Notes under the pieces: model-generated | What the model was told of the DNA's origin: nothing | Seen by the model: the letters and a program-made list of their open reading frames with translations, nothing else | Databases searched by the model: none | Source: Juglans regia | Lineage: Eukaryota; Streptophyta; Magnoliopsida; Fagales; Juglandaceae | Length of the DNA: 64,000 bases | Assembly (NCBI RefSeq): GCF_001411555.2 | Contig: NC_049905.1 | Span: 15,004,586-15,068,585 of the forward strand | Reading direction: 5' to 3' | Part shown: piece after piece, positions 33,701 through 44,885 of the stretch | Position numbering within the stretch: the stretch's first letter is position 1 | Layout of the letters: each line of letters starts with the position of its first letter | Position numbers and translations under genes: made by a program

Positions 33701-34706
33701 AAAGGGATCATTTGAGGTGTTTAAAGACCATAGTTCCCTTGAGAAAAAGGCAAAAAGGATTGGGTTTATGGGCAAAACAATCCATTGCACACAAAGGGCA
33801 CACATGTGTGCCGATTGGTGTAGTTTGGGGTTTGATATGTCATTTGTTCTAATGACATGTGTGAAGGTTTATCTAGGGTACTAATATGATCTAAGAATGA
33901 TGTAATTGAATAATAAAACAAGAGAATTTCCGATAAAAAAGGCTAAAAAGATTAAGAATGAAAATTACGGTCCAAAATATGGTTTAAAGATCACTAATCA
34001 TGGGTAAGTTGATTAATGGTCTTAACCAAATTTCAAAACTTAATTTGGGAACTTAGGGTATGACATGGGCTTGAGAAAATCCATGGTATGGTGTGTTGGG
34101 ATTTCAAATGGAAGAGTGAAATATAAGCAAAATAAGGCTTTGGGCCTTGCAGGCTTAAAAGGTCCATGAGTATGGTGGGTTAGTGGTTCATGGGCTTTTA
34201 GATTTGAGTGAATGTGGGTCTTTTTTCCCGATTTTGAGGGATTAAGAGAGGCCTCAAGATCCACAAAGATGGGGCTTGAAAGGCTTACCTTGACCTAATT
34301 GGGCCATGGGTCAAACCTATACCAAGCTTGGCTCAAAGGCCTTATTATACCTTCCTCATACTTGGGCCAAGGCTATCCTATCAAGTCTTGCACTCGTATG
34401 AGGCTTGGTTTAAAGCTTCTAAGGCTTGGCCGATAAATGTTATAAGGTTCTAAAGGCCTTAATAGGATTACTAATGGGTTTGCTTCTCTAATCGTTCATG
34501 CTTAATAATTAATGACACTAAGTGTCATGGTCTAAATAAATCTAACTATCAACATTGAAGTAAATAAATAAAATAAGCAAAAACAATAATATAATAATAA
34601 TAGTAATAATTAAAATAATAATAAAATATTTAAAGCCCAAAATCATAAGCTTAATCTAAGGACGTCTAAAAATTAATCCTAATGGTTAATTAGGCGGGGT
34701 GTTACA
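30761..34706 (-). mobile_element. Solo LTR of a diverged Tekay-like family
   Basis: The left end (TATGATGCTCTCAACCTCC then TTTGGGATGG) and right end (GGCGGGGTGTTACA) correspond to the ends of the 3345 LTR. The interior also shares the ordered landmarks: a GCAATATTC..AGCAG box, a paired AATGGTAGT-like box, and a CGCTAGGATAATTCCTCATC box. Flanking 5-mers CATTC and TGTTC agree at only three positions, so the target duplication is decayed. No internal region or second LTR is present. The short ORFs at 33246-33548 and 34040-34264 look fortuitous. Confidence 0.6.
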
Positions 34707-35100
34707 TGTTCTTTGCCCATGGTTGAGGAACAATCTTGCTGGTGACAGAAACTGCCACGCCACCCAAGTGACTACACAAATGGCTGTCGAGCTTGACCGC
34801 ACCATGTAGGCTACCAAAGGTATCCATATGCAGTAGGAACATCGCCAGCCGCCACCACCCATATTGCCAATACCCTCTGTCACCAGCAAGAAGGTCCTTG
34901 ACCAGAGAAGCAGTTCACGCAGGGCATAGCGTGGGTAGGGGAGTCACACTGCTGGAGATCCATGACTATAGCCACTACCTGACCCATCGGAGTCTGTTGT
35001 CTCACCCTAGTGGTCCCTGACTGCGGAACTCTTGTTGCATATCTACTCACCACCAGAACTCCATCGAAGCTCCTCACCAACGGTTCTCGCACTATAAGTT
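34707..35100 (-). repeat. Three-copy repeat family, copy C (inverted)
   Basis: The reverse complement contains GGTGAGGAGCTTCGATGGAG, GAGTTCCGCAGTCAGGGACC and GTGAACTGCTTCTCTGGTCA, matching copy B at 30270-30500 in order. Copy C is therefore inverted relative to copies A and B, and lies directly beyond the solo LTR that interrupts copy B. Confidence 0.6.
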
Positions 35101-35161
35101 GTTGGCATTCATGTTGTTCCTCGGCATAAGGGTTTGCTTGCCATAGTGACTTCAATCCCAC

Positions 35162-35713
35162 TTTTTTTTTTTTTTATATAAAGAGTGAGTAGTCACCTGT
35201 CCAATAGTGACCCCCACCCAAGTTTATTAATAAGCCCTCACTTGTGGCGGAGGAATACCGTGGTAACAATCAAGGTACTCAGACTTTACAATAATATGAA
35301 AGACTAATTAAGCCCCAAGCACTAGACACCAAAACAAATAATTCAAACAATATAACCAGGCCTATAACTGAACAAAAACAATTTAAACATGCCTATATAA
35401 AGGATTTAACCGGACAAAATAAAATTCTTATGCAAGTAAGCGCATTGACACACATGTCGTCCTTCCTAAAATGTACTACCCATACTATAGACATCCACAC
35501 TTCATGAGATAAGCCAGTCCACATGAATCTGTTCTAAGTATACCTCTTAATAGATGAGGAACTTCCATATGCCCTAACCACTCATGAGAGACCGCATTAG
35601 TGCCCAGCTGAGCCAAAAAATCTGCAGTCTTATTACCTTCCCGATAGATATGCTTAATGGAAAAATTCATCTCTGCCAACATATTCATAATGTCTTCCCA
35701 AAAATCCTCTAGT
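35162..35713 (-). mobile_element. 5'-truncated LINE tail
   Basis: On the minus strand the frame 35688-35485 encodes NFSIKHIYREGNKTADFLAQ, the C-terminal part of the RNase H domain of plant LINEs (with the conserved EGN..AD.LA), followed by a stop. The 3' untranslated stretch ends in an A run, seen on the plus strand as Ts at 35162-35175. A poly(A) tail and 5' truncation are what LINE integration produces. The 5' end abuts a hAT transposase frame at about 35713. No clear target duplication is visible. Confidence 0.65.
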
Positions 35714-36463
35714 TCTCAACCAATCAATAGCAAAGTCATTAGAGGTAGCATTGTCTACCGTAATTGTGAGGATTTTTTCAATGCCCCAATCAAGCATACA
35801 CTCCCCCAACTCCCTCCCAATCATTGCCCCCTCGTGGTCGCTAATCCGAACAAATGAAATGATCCGCTTCTGTAAGTTCCAATCACTATCAATAAAGTGA
35901 TAGTGATTTAGTGTGCCTGACCATCGACACTTGTATTCCCGAAACCCTTGGCCCTCAACAACCCTAAATGGTAACTCATCCACTATCACCATCCTAGCAA
36001 GGGCTGCCTGGATTTTTTTCTCATTGTACTTGGTCATCCCTAAGCTCTTCTCCCCTTGGCCTTCAATTCTTGCTTCCGGGACCAAGAATGTTTGAGTCTT
36101 GTCCAACTTACTCTTACGGTTTTTGGGACAAAGTTGGATGTGTGTTTTCATGGCCGAAGTGCCTTGCCTTTTGGGATGACATTTTCATTGCCTCCCACAA
36201 TGGTTACAAGTAGCTATAGGCTCTTCGGGATCACAATCGGGCACTCATGTGAAGTGGACCCATACCAAAGACTTATACTTTGGAACTCTACTACCAGGTG
36301 AAGGGCAAGGGTTAGAACAGAAGGCACTAGGAGTGCCTACCGAAGATTCTATTGGTCCGCTGGACTCTTCAACTGTGGGACAGGGAGCATCAATAGGCTG
36401 TTCTGAGATCCTAGGAGAAGATGTAGCTGTGGATGTAGGAGTGTTTGTGCCTTCTATATTCAT
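35714..36463 (-). pseudogene. hAT transposase N-terminal part (BED finger)
   Basis: On the minus strand a single frame from 36463 carries a serine/proline-rich N-terminus (MNIEGTNTPTSTATSS). A BED-type zinc finger follows (CNHCGRQ, later KTHIQLC). Next come DKTQTFLVPEARIEGQGEKS, DELPFRVVEGQGF, HFIDSDWNLQKRII and TVDNATSNDFAIDWL, conserved in plant BED-hAT transposases of the RICESLEEPER type. Two in-frame stops lie between VHFT and VPDC and after CGRQ. A segment between EGQGF and the W.G.L..H motif is deleted. The C-terminal half with the dimerisation domain is missing, cut by the LINE tail. Confidence 0.72.
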
Positions 36464-37329
36464 AATTTAAAAGCTAAAACACAACAAACAAACAAAATAG
36501 TACGGTTAAGACAATCACTAAAACAGACACAGCCCCAAAAGCACAATACAAACTCATTAACTCAACTTGTGGATGTTTTACAATCACTAAAACATAAATA
36601 TATTTGAGAAAATATATACTCATCTTAAACAAAAAAATAGAAAAAAAAAATTAGACCCAACATTCAACAACATGAATGAAAACACCACTAAAACAACATA
36701 AAAAATTACATATTTTTTGGTAACGGATTCTCCAAACACAATCAACAAAATAAACCCAAATTGCCAATCATTTTTGCACCACACATTAGCATTCATTTTT
36801 CTGTTAAACTCCCTTAAAAAAAGCTGCAGCAAGATGTTGTTTGCCTTGTAGGTCAAACCTCTTAATATAGTTTAACAAGACCAAACTACAACTCTAGTCA
36901 ATGGTCTAAGTAGTCTAGCTGTCCAGTTCTTGACTTTCAAATATGCTAAAAATAGTCTTTAAAGAGTGATATAATTGCCTTGTAAATCAAGTTTTTAATA
37001 GAAACGCACAAGCTGCTTGCTAGATGCATGCTAGTGCTCTGGCTTAACAAGTTAACAGTTTGCAATAAATGGCTTAGTGTTGTTTTTTGGGAATTTTATA
37101 TATTTGCTTTGTGTTTAACATCAAAATTTGTTTGTTCACTTGGCTCATTTAATTAATTAAAGTGCCAGAATGTCAGTGTTGTGTTTGCATGAATGCCAAA
37201 AATTATGGAGATAATTTTGTTATGTATTAAACTATAATGTCAAATCTGTAAATAAACATAGAAAAAATCAACATTACCAATCTCAAAGATTTGATTAAAG
37301 AGCAGAGACATGGGTTTGAGTAACCTACC
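36464..37329 (-). other. Putative intron of hAT transposase gene
   Basis: This AT-rich stretch lies between the leader-like exon (ending near 37330 with a CG|GTAGGT donor-like context on the minus strand) and the transposase ATG at 36463. No ORF of note is present; the one at 36620-36856 is hydrophobic and probably fortuitous. The intron assignment is inferred from layout. Confidence 0.35.
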
Positions 37330-37700
37330 GACTTCGAATCTTCAATGGGCAGTGATTGATCTATGATCGAGGGACGGTGTTCCGTGTTTGCACAGCTGCA
37401 ATACAACTCAAGAGGCCATCGACGGCGACGATGGGACCTAGGGTTTCAAGGGAAACTTGACAGAGGCTGCGCACAAGAGGAGCTGCGCGAGAGAGGGAGG
37501 GCTGATAGAGGGAGGGGAGGGCTGCGGGCTTGCGGCACTGCGCGAGAGAGGGGAGGGCAGCGAGAGGGAGGGGAAGGGGCTTGCGACGCTGCACGAGAGG
37601 GGGGAGGGCTGAGATTATGAACAGTGAAGATTGAAGATGAAATTGAAAGAGGGGGGATTCGGGGAACTCGGGAACCCTAAGTCTATTAAGTTATTAACAA
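37330..37700 (-). other. GC-rich leader region of hAT element
   Basis: The minus strand is a C/T-rich leader with repeated CTCTCGCGCAG-like words (three to four copies within 37460-37610) and a palindromic ACGGCGCCGT core (about 37708-37717 on the plus strand). It has the look of a promoter-proximal 5' untranslated exon. The overlapping ORFs on both strands are low complexity. Confidence 0.4.
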
Positions 37701-37717
37701 GTACAAACGGCGCCGTA

Positions 37718-38790
37718 TTGTATGTACTACTAATTAATATGAATCTATTTTATATATTATATATATATAGATATGAAAATTCATAAAAAAATATATGATA
37801 TATATATTATTATATATGAATATTAAAAAAAGGCACCGCATATGAAATATTAGTAATACACTAATAGTATTAGTATATTAGTATTAGTATTAATATTAGT
37901 TATACTAGTAGTGATATTAGTTATACTAATACTTATATTAGTATTAGTTATTATTAATACTATATATTATTGTATTATACTAATAGTGATACTAATACTA
38001 TATATAGTTATAGTGATTAATATAACTATATTAGTATTAATTATAGTGATTAGCATATCTATATATTAGTATTTGCTGTAGTGATTTTAATTTAGTATAA
38101 CTAGATAATAGTATTAGTATAAATATTATACTAACTATATCACTGAAAGTATTAGTATACTAATGTCAAATACTAGTATATCACTATAGTTAGTAGTATC
38201 ATATAGTAATATTAGTAATTAATACTATAGTGATTTATATAGTAATTTATATATAGGCTTAAAGTGGTTTATTAATAGTATTAGTATTAGGCCATAAATC
38301 TAATTGTTAATATTTATACTAATGTATATTAGAATTATTAATATATTTATCAAAAGGAATATGTTGAGAATTTATTAGGTCAAAAAATATAATTAATACA
38401 AGATATTGTTATATAAAATTTATATGAATAATACTTTAGTTATTATATATTAGTATTATATGTTATTATAAATTTATAGATTAGTGTTTATCCATTAGTA
38501 TCTGTATTACAATATTACATGTTGATGTTATTATACATCTTAGTGTGTATAGTATATTATATGTACATTAGTAATTTAGTGTTACATGGTAGTAATATTG
38601 TAAATTTGTAATAGTATGATATTTACATATAATCATATACTAAACTATTATTAGTCAATTTAGTCTATATATTATAGTATAAATATTTTATTTAACTAGT
38701 ATATTATTGAGTTTAACTATGTATATAAGATATAGTTGTATAAAATTTAAATAATTAATATATAGAAAAACACATATTTTTATAAAATAT
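37718..38790. repeat. AT-rich TAGTATTAGTATA island
   Basis: About 1.1 kb is dominated by A and T with endlessly varied TAGTATTAGTATA and TTAGTTATACTA words, many of them self-complementary. No gene is seen. It lies inside the hAT relic. It may be expanded simple sequence or a stack of decayed MITEs. Confidence 0.55.
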
Positions 38791-38792
38791 GT

Positions 38793-39005
38793 ATAAAATC
38801 GGAGGCGAAGGCAGAGGTGGAGTCGGAGGGTTACGTCGGAGGCGGAGGCGGAGGCGGAGGCGGAGGCAAAGGGCCGGAGTCGGATCGAAGCGGAGCTGGC
38901 GTCAGTTCATCAATGACTCCGACTCAGACTCCGACTCCGACGTCCAAGAGAAAAAAAACTCCGACTCCGACTCCGACAAGTCGGAGCCAGAGTGGAGTCG
39001 GATTG
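38793..39005. repeat. GGAGTC / GACTCC inverted arrays at hAT end
   Basis: The left half is an array of GGAGGC and GGAGTC hexamers (38810-38885). The right half (38910-38990) is an array of CCGACTCCGACTCCGA, its approximate reverse complement. Folding would give a long GC-rich stem around a GCGTCAGTTCATCAATGA loop region. The ORFs with Arg and Ser-Asp runs here (38789-39085) are repeat products. Confidence 0.7.
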
Positions 39006-39009
39006 TCAA

Positions 39010-39026
39010 ATTTTTGCTCAGCCCTA
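39010..39026 (-). repeat. hAT terminal inverted repeat (one end)
   Basis: On the minus strand the terminus is TAGGGCTGAGCAAAAAT. T/CAGGG-beginning ends of this kind are typical of plant hAT elements. Only one end is visible, so its role as a terminus is inferred. Confidence 0.5.
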
Positions 39027-39878
39027 AACTCATGTTCTTCCCTTTTCTTTCTCTCTTTTTTTTTTTTTATTCAGTGCAAAAATGAAAAAGTCCACATCTA
39101 GTACACACTTGGAAGTAACAAGGGTAGGGAAAATGTAGGTATATGAAGAAAAAAGGTTATATGTGTTTCTTGGCTCAAAGTTAGCTACTAGGGATCTATA
39201 ATTCAAAGGGTTGGCTTGAAACGCTCAAACGTTAATCCTAAATTGACTTTCATCATATCCCAAGTATATTCACCATCATACCATAAACCATACATAACAA
39301 TTTTCAGCATGTGTTAGCTCTCAATCCTCTCCAAACCTCACACATAAAGACTTAAGCAAAAGAGTTTTCTAAATATATGTGTCAAACCACCATCTTACCA
39401 CAAAACGTAGATGAGTGCATTAGAAATCCTGTGAATACCTCAGCATAATGATCAAGATGGGTTTGTTGAATTCACTAAGATGGCGATGCATGAGAATAAG
39501 TACATATGTAAAGGGATGTATGTGTGATGCTAAAAAAATTTTGACACATGTAAACATGCCAAAGAGTTCCAACAAGCATTTGTAAATGCATAATTTACAC
39601 CACCACCCCCAAACTTAAATGAAAAATTATCTTCAATGTTTTAAGAATCAAATTTGAATGGAGAGTAACTAAAAATGGTAGAATACACTTGATGAGTGAC
39701 GTTGGTAGTTCGCTAAGCACCAAAGATGGTAACCTGAAATGACAAAATGAAACTAACCTGCAAACAAAAAACAACTACAAACAAAAAGGAAAAGAAAGTA
39801 AATAAGAGAAAACAAAAATAAAACAAAACAAACAAAACAAATAAAGAAAAACATACCTGCATGGTGTGATCAAGGTTT
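39027..39878 (-). other. Athila 3' non-coding region
   Basis: No gene is present. On the minus strand, just below the pol stop, the sequence ATTTAAGTTTGGGGGTGGTG (39601-39620) is the purine-rich motif commonly found downstream of Athila/Tat pol. A T run at 39058-39070 and A-rich tracts at 39760-39850 are simple sequence. The 3' LTR expected further left is not found, since the hAT relic and other elements occupy that side. Confidence 0.45.
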
Positions 39879-42800
39879 TTAGACTGGATCCACAAGTGGA
39901 ATGTCTTCCACTTCCGTAACTTGCATATGAATTAATACTTTAAGGCGTTGACCATTTACTTTAAAGATCCGACCATCCTTAGAATCCTCTATTTCTACCG
40001 CCCCATTTGCAAAAACACTCTTCACTACAAAAGGGCTTGTCCACCTAGATCGAAGTTTTCCTGGCTGATTATGGAGTCTAAAATCATATAAGAACACTTG
40101 ATCATTAGGCTTAAATGTTTTTCTCAAAATATTTTTATCATGAAACGATTTCATTTTAGCCTTATAGATTCTAGAGTTTTCATAAGCATCATTTCTCAAC
40201 TCCTCTAACTCGGTCAACTGAAATTTTCTAAGCTTACCTATTTTCCTATGTCAAAATTGAAATGCTTGATGGCCCAATAAGCTCGATGCTCGAGCTCCAC
40301 AGGTAAGTGGCAAGGCTTTCCAAAAATACACCTATAAGGTGACATGCCTAAGGGAATTTTGAAAGCTATACGGTAGGCCCAAAGCACATAAACTAGTCTC
40401 AAAGACCAAATCCTTGCGATCTGGCTTGACTTTTTTTTCTAAAATTTACTTAATTTTCCTATTTGCAAGTTCTACCTGTCCACTTGTCTGTGGGTGGTAG
40501 GCAGTAGAGATCTTATGTACCACCACATATTTTTTCATCAAAGACTCAAAAGAATGGTTGCAAAAATGTGTACCCCGGTCACTAATGATAGCACATGGTG
40601 TACCAAATCGAGATAACACATTCTCTTTGAGAAATTTAATTACCGTCCTATTATCATTGCTCCTGCAAGTTGCCGCCTCTATACATTTTGACACATAATC
40701 TATTGACACAATAATATATTGATATCCAAAAGGAGGAAATGGTCCCATAAAATCAATGCCCCAACAATAAAAAATTCCAATCATTAAAATTGGGTTTAAG
40801 GACATCATATTACAACGGGACATAACTCCTAACTTTTGACACTTTTCACATGAGTGACAATAGATGTTTGCATCTTTAAATAAGGTGGGCCAATAAAATC
40901 AATACTGCAAAATTTTTGCAGTGATTTTCTTCATTGAAAAGTGGCCCCCACAAGCTTGGGAGTGACAAAATTTCAAGACGCTAGCAATCTCTTCATTAGG
41001 GATGCAACGCCTTAAAATTTGGTCAGGGCTGTATTTGAAAAGAAAAGGGTCATCCCAATAGAAATTACGTACCTCAGTCATGAACTTCCTCTTGTCCTGA
41101 GTGCTCTAATCCACCGGTATCTCACCTACAGCCAAATAATTCACAATATGAGCAAACCATGGTAGAGAAGCAATAGAAAGTAAATGCTCATCGGGAAAAT
41201 CTTCCCTGATTGGTAGGTGGTCAGAGGTGTCCTCAAGTGTGAGCCTCGAGAGATGGCCAGCCACTAAGTTCTCCACTCCTTTATTGTCTTTGATGGTGAT
41301 GTCAAATTCCTGCAAAAGTAAAATTCACCATATTAGTCTCGACTTAGCATCGTTCTTTGTAAGAAGGTACATAAGGGCTGCATGATCTGTGAAAATAATA
41401 ATAGGAGAACCAATCAAGTAAGCACGAAACTTATCCAAAGCAAACACTACATATAGCAACTCTTTTTCAGTGGTGGAGTAATTCATCTAAGCACTATTTA
41501 GAGTTCTACTAGCATAGTATATGACAAAAGGCTTTCCCTCCCTTCGCTGTTCAAGAATAGCACCTACAACAAAATCACTAGTATCACACATGATCTCAAA
41601 AGGTAAATTCCAATCAGGTGGCTGCATTATGAGTGCTGAGGTAAGCTTGCCAATTAGCGTTTTAAAGGCCTCTTGACAAGCTTGTGTCCACTCAAATGGG
41701 GTATCTTTAGTTAGAAGGTCACATAGTGGTCTAGATATGGTGGAAAAATTATGTATGAACCTCCTATAAAAGCCCGTATGACCAAGAAAGGATCTCACAT
41801 CCTTTATTGTCCTAGGTGTAGGCAACTTAGAGATTAATTCAATCTTAGATTGATCAACTTCTGTCCCTCTAGAAGAAATAATATGCCCTATGACAATACC
41901 TGAAGGTACCATAAAGTGGCATTTTTCCCAATTCAAAACCAATTCCTTCTCCTCACAACGAGTCAACACTCTCTCTAAATTCAATAAGCATGCATCAAAA
42001 GAAGATCCAAAAACTATCAAGTCATCCATAAAAGCTTTCATGCAATTTTCAACCTTGTCACTAAAAATGCTCATCATGCAACGTTGAAAAGTAGCAGGTG
42101 CATTACACGATCCAAATGGCATTCTACGAAAAGCATAAGTACCAAAAGGACAAGTGAAAGTGGTTTTATCTTGGTCTTCTAATGCAATTTCAATTTGATA
42201 ATAACCAGAATAATCATCCAAGAAACAATAGAAATGATGACCAGCCACACGCTCAAGAATTTGATCAATAAAAGGAAGAGGAAAATGGTCTTTCTGGGTG
42301 GCAACATTCAATTTTCTATAGGGACTAACTCTCCCAGGTCATTCTTCACCACAGTAACACCTGACTTTTTAGGAACAAGCTGTGTTGGACTTACCCATTT
42401 ACTATCAAGAATAGGATATATGATTCATGCATCTAATAGTCTCAAAACTTCATTGTTCACCACTTTTTTCATAGTGGGATTAAGCCTACATTGGGGGTCT
42501 CTACGAGGGCTAGTTTCTTCCTCCAAATTAATTTTATGAGAACAGACCAGGGGACTAACACCTTTTATATCAACAATGCTCGAATCTAAGGCTGACTTAT
42601 GCTCACTTAGGGTCCGAATCAATTTCTCACCTTGAGACTCAAACAATTCAGATGAGATAATAATAGGAAAAGTATCACCTGGACCAAGGAAAGCATGCTT
42701 TAAACCCTTAGGCAGAGGCTTCAATTCAACTTTTGGTGCTTCCACACTTGAAGGAATTTATTTTTCCCTTTTCTTAGGCAACTCCTCAAACTTCGGTTGC

Positions 42801-43100
42801 CATGGCCAAGTGCCATAATCCTGAGTTCTATAAAAAATAACACAGATATCAACTGCATAAGATGGATCACTGATAGAATCAAACTCATAATTAACAAGAA
42901 AATACTTAAAGAGATCAAAATCATGAGCTGTAGAAACTCCCCTACCCATGATTGAGTCAATCATGTATGTCTGATGGCTCTCGTAATCATCTTCTGGTTG
43001 TTTTGTAATATGAAAAATATTCACCTCGAGATTCATGTTTCCAAAAGATAGCTTCATGAGCTCATTCCTGCAATTAATAAGAGCATTAGCAGTGACAAGG
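39879..43100 (-). pseudogene. Athila-lineage pol (RT, RNase H, integrase), inactivated
   Basis: Read from 43100 on the minus strand: the end of protease (FLVTANALINCRNE, LSFGNMNLEVNIF), then connection segments. RT at about 42420-41487 includes WVSPTQLVPKKSGVTVV, FCFLDDYSGYYQI-like CFLDDYSGYYQIEIA, PFGTYAFRRMPFG, and the catalytic AFMDDLIVFG, where the family usually has FMDDF/Y. RNase H covers about 41630-41110 (CDTSDFVVGAIL, STTEKELL). The integrase zinc domain (CGGHFSMKKI..CHSCEKCQ) lies at about 41000-40830. The DDE core (GIDFMGPFPP, IISDRGTHFCN, YHPQTSGQVELANRKIK) lies at 40780-40446. A C-terminal part follows at 40217-39879. At least five stops or frameshifts interrupt it. It ends with LVDPV and a stop at 39879. 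Confidence 0.85.
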
Positions 43101-43105
43101 AAAGG
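43101..43105. repeat. Target-site duplication AAAGG (left)
   Basis: AAAGG precedes the TGTAATGCCC terminus. AAAGT follows the other terminus at 56261-56265. One mismatch suggests decay of a 5-bp duplication. The Athila protease sense is continuous across the site. Confidence 0.75.
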
Positions 43106-44880
43106 TGTAATGCCCGTCCTTGTGGTGTGACTTTTTATAAAATGATTTTAGAAAGGACGACGAGAGTTACCGTTCGTTTTAAAACTTTTTACTTTCATAC
43201 CCAGGGTGCAAGACTCTACGTTATAAAATAAAATGTGCTTTGAGAATAAAATAGGTTTACAGTAGAAAACATTAATCTTTAAAATAAAAAGGCCTCTCAT
43301 ACAGTTAAACCTTCATGCCTAGACTTTCATGCTCTTCCCCTTAGGCCGTGTCCTTCCTGACGCGAAATTCTCATTCAGTTCCTATGGGGGGAGGGGCATA
43401 CATAAAAACTAAAATGAGTCGAAGACTCGTAAGCATTACTTCATACAATTAAAATATAATAACATAGGTTTTTAGTCATGCATTCATCATTCTATACATA
43501 CTATACGTACATGCATACGTGCGTTCTTTTGAAAACATCATTGGACAAGGTTTTTCTTTAAAATGGGATTTTCTTTTGGTAAAACGTGTCCTCCGTCAGT
43601 GCCTTCATTTCTTAAAGAATGCGATGCATTCATGCATTTATACATTCTTTCTTATCACTTTCATTGGCCGGTACACACTGTTACACTCCGTGTGTTGGGG
43701 TTAGCGGTCCTTTGAACCCGGACTCTACCCGTGGTCACGAGTTGGGAATCTCTTTTCTGTCAGGAGGCAACACTGGGTGCACTACCAGTACTACTTACCC
43801 ATCACTGCAATCTGCCCAGTCTTTTGGTACCCTTTCCAATTCATTCATGTGGCCATTACGTATTTTAATGCATTTCATTTCAGTCCTTTCATTCAATTTA
43901 GTCATTTCAGCTCTATCTTTTCACTTCTTTTCATTTAACAGTTCATTCAAGGAAAAATATCGTTTAAAAGCAAGAGCTTAAACATCATCTTTCATGGCAT
44001 CCATAAGCATTAGTTCATGGCATCCTTAAAATGTCAGTTCATATGGACCTTTTAAAACACTTTCTTCGCGTCCTTTAAAGCATTAGTTAAAGCATGAGGC
44101 ATCAGCCTCAACTTCTTTTCTTGGAAAATACATACAATAGATACTGCGTATAGTCATCCATTCACATGCGTACAATTAATACTTTGGTTGCGTAAAATGG
44201 GGCTACCAAGAAGGGTTATACATACGTATACCTTTAAACACTTAGCATGCTTTTGTAAAACATATTTCGTGTCATTTTATAAGTCATCGTAAAGAGAAAG
44301 CATTTCATTTTCTTTTTCGTATATTTTAGAAAACTCTAGAAGAGTATGAACGTAATACTTGGACTCTATTCTAATTTCATATCATGCAGTCCATTCATGT
44401 GCATGTCAGATGGCAACCTACATGCATACACATAACCTTGACTTCATTCTCTATCTAATGCATAAGCAACTTAAACTAGAAGTAGAGCTAAACTTCACTT
44501 GAAACACTTTCCTTCTATCCCGTACTCTTATGTGCCCTTTACTATGCTAAAACCTTCAGGATCTACTTACGATCACTATCTCTTCCAGACTCAAGGTCTT
44601 CCCTCGAGTGCTCATCCACTAAAGTGAACCCATGATTCGCCTTAGAATTAAGACACTAAGATCTTCCTCTTATTCTTTTTATTGACCACATTCTGACGCA
44701 TGATTCCGACTGACGGAGTCACGTATCCCAATCCTAGACAATACAACCATCAGTACCTTCATGCACTTTAGCTCATACTAAATTCTCATTCCCATCCATA
44801 CACGCCACACGGTTCTAAGCCAACTCTAGGCTTAAGCACCGTGTAACCATGCTTAGAATAGATTACCCATTACATATGGT

Positions 44881-44885
44881 GAATC
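44881..44885. repeat. Target-site duplication GAATC (left)
   Basis: GAATC precedes TGTGACGGCC at 44886, and the identical 5-mer follows TGTTACA at 53848-53852. Confidence 0.9.

Larger units (their letters stand above)
35714..39026 (-). mobile_element. hAT element relic, 5' half
   Basis: The right end (minus-strand 5' end) at 39026 reads TAGGGCTGAGCAAAAATTTG, a hAT-type terminus. Towards the left follow a GGAGTC/GACTCC-rich subterminal zone (38793-39000), an AT-rich stretch (37700-38790), a GC-rich leader with a GTAGGT splice-donor-like site near 37330 and the transposase start at 36463. The other terminus is not found. The flank at 39027-39034 (AACTCATG) would be one copy of an 8-bp duplication, but its partner is missing because the left half was lost or displaced. 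Host sequence at 39027 and above is Athila interior. Confidence 0.6.

Noticed and set aside
30761..34706. Ordinary gene space between repeats, including the 100-codon ORF at 33246-33548
   Set aside because: Both ends and several internal landmarks match the Tekay-like LTRs, and the ORF has no recognisable domain.
38789..39101. Arg-rich and Ser-Asp-rich proteins
   Set aside because: Both are translations of the GGAGGC/GACTCC hexamer arrays at the hAT terminus.
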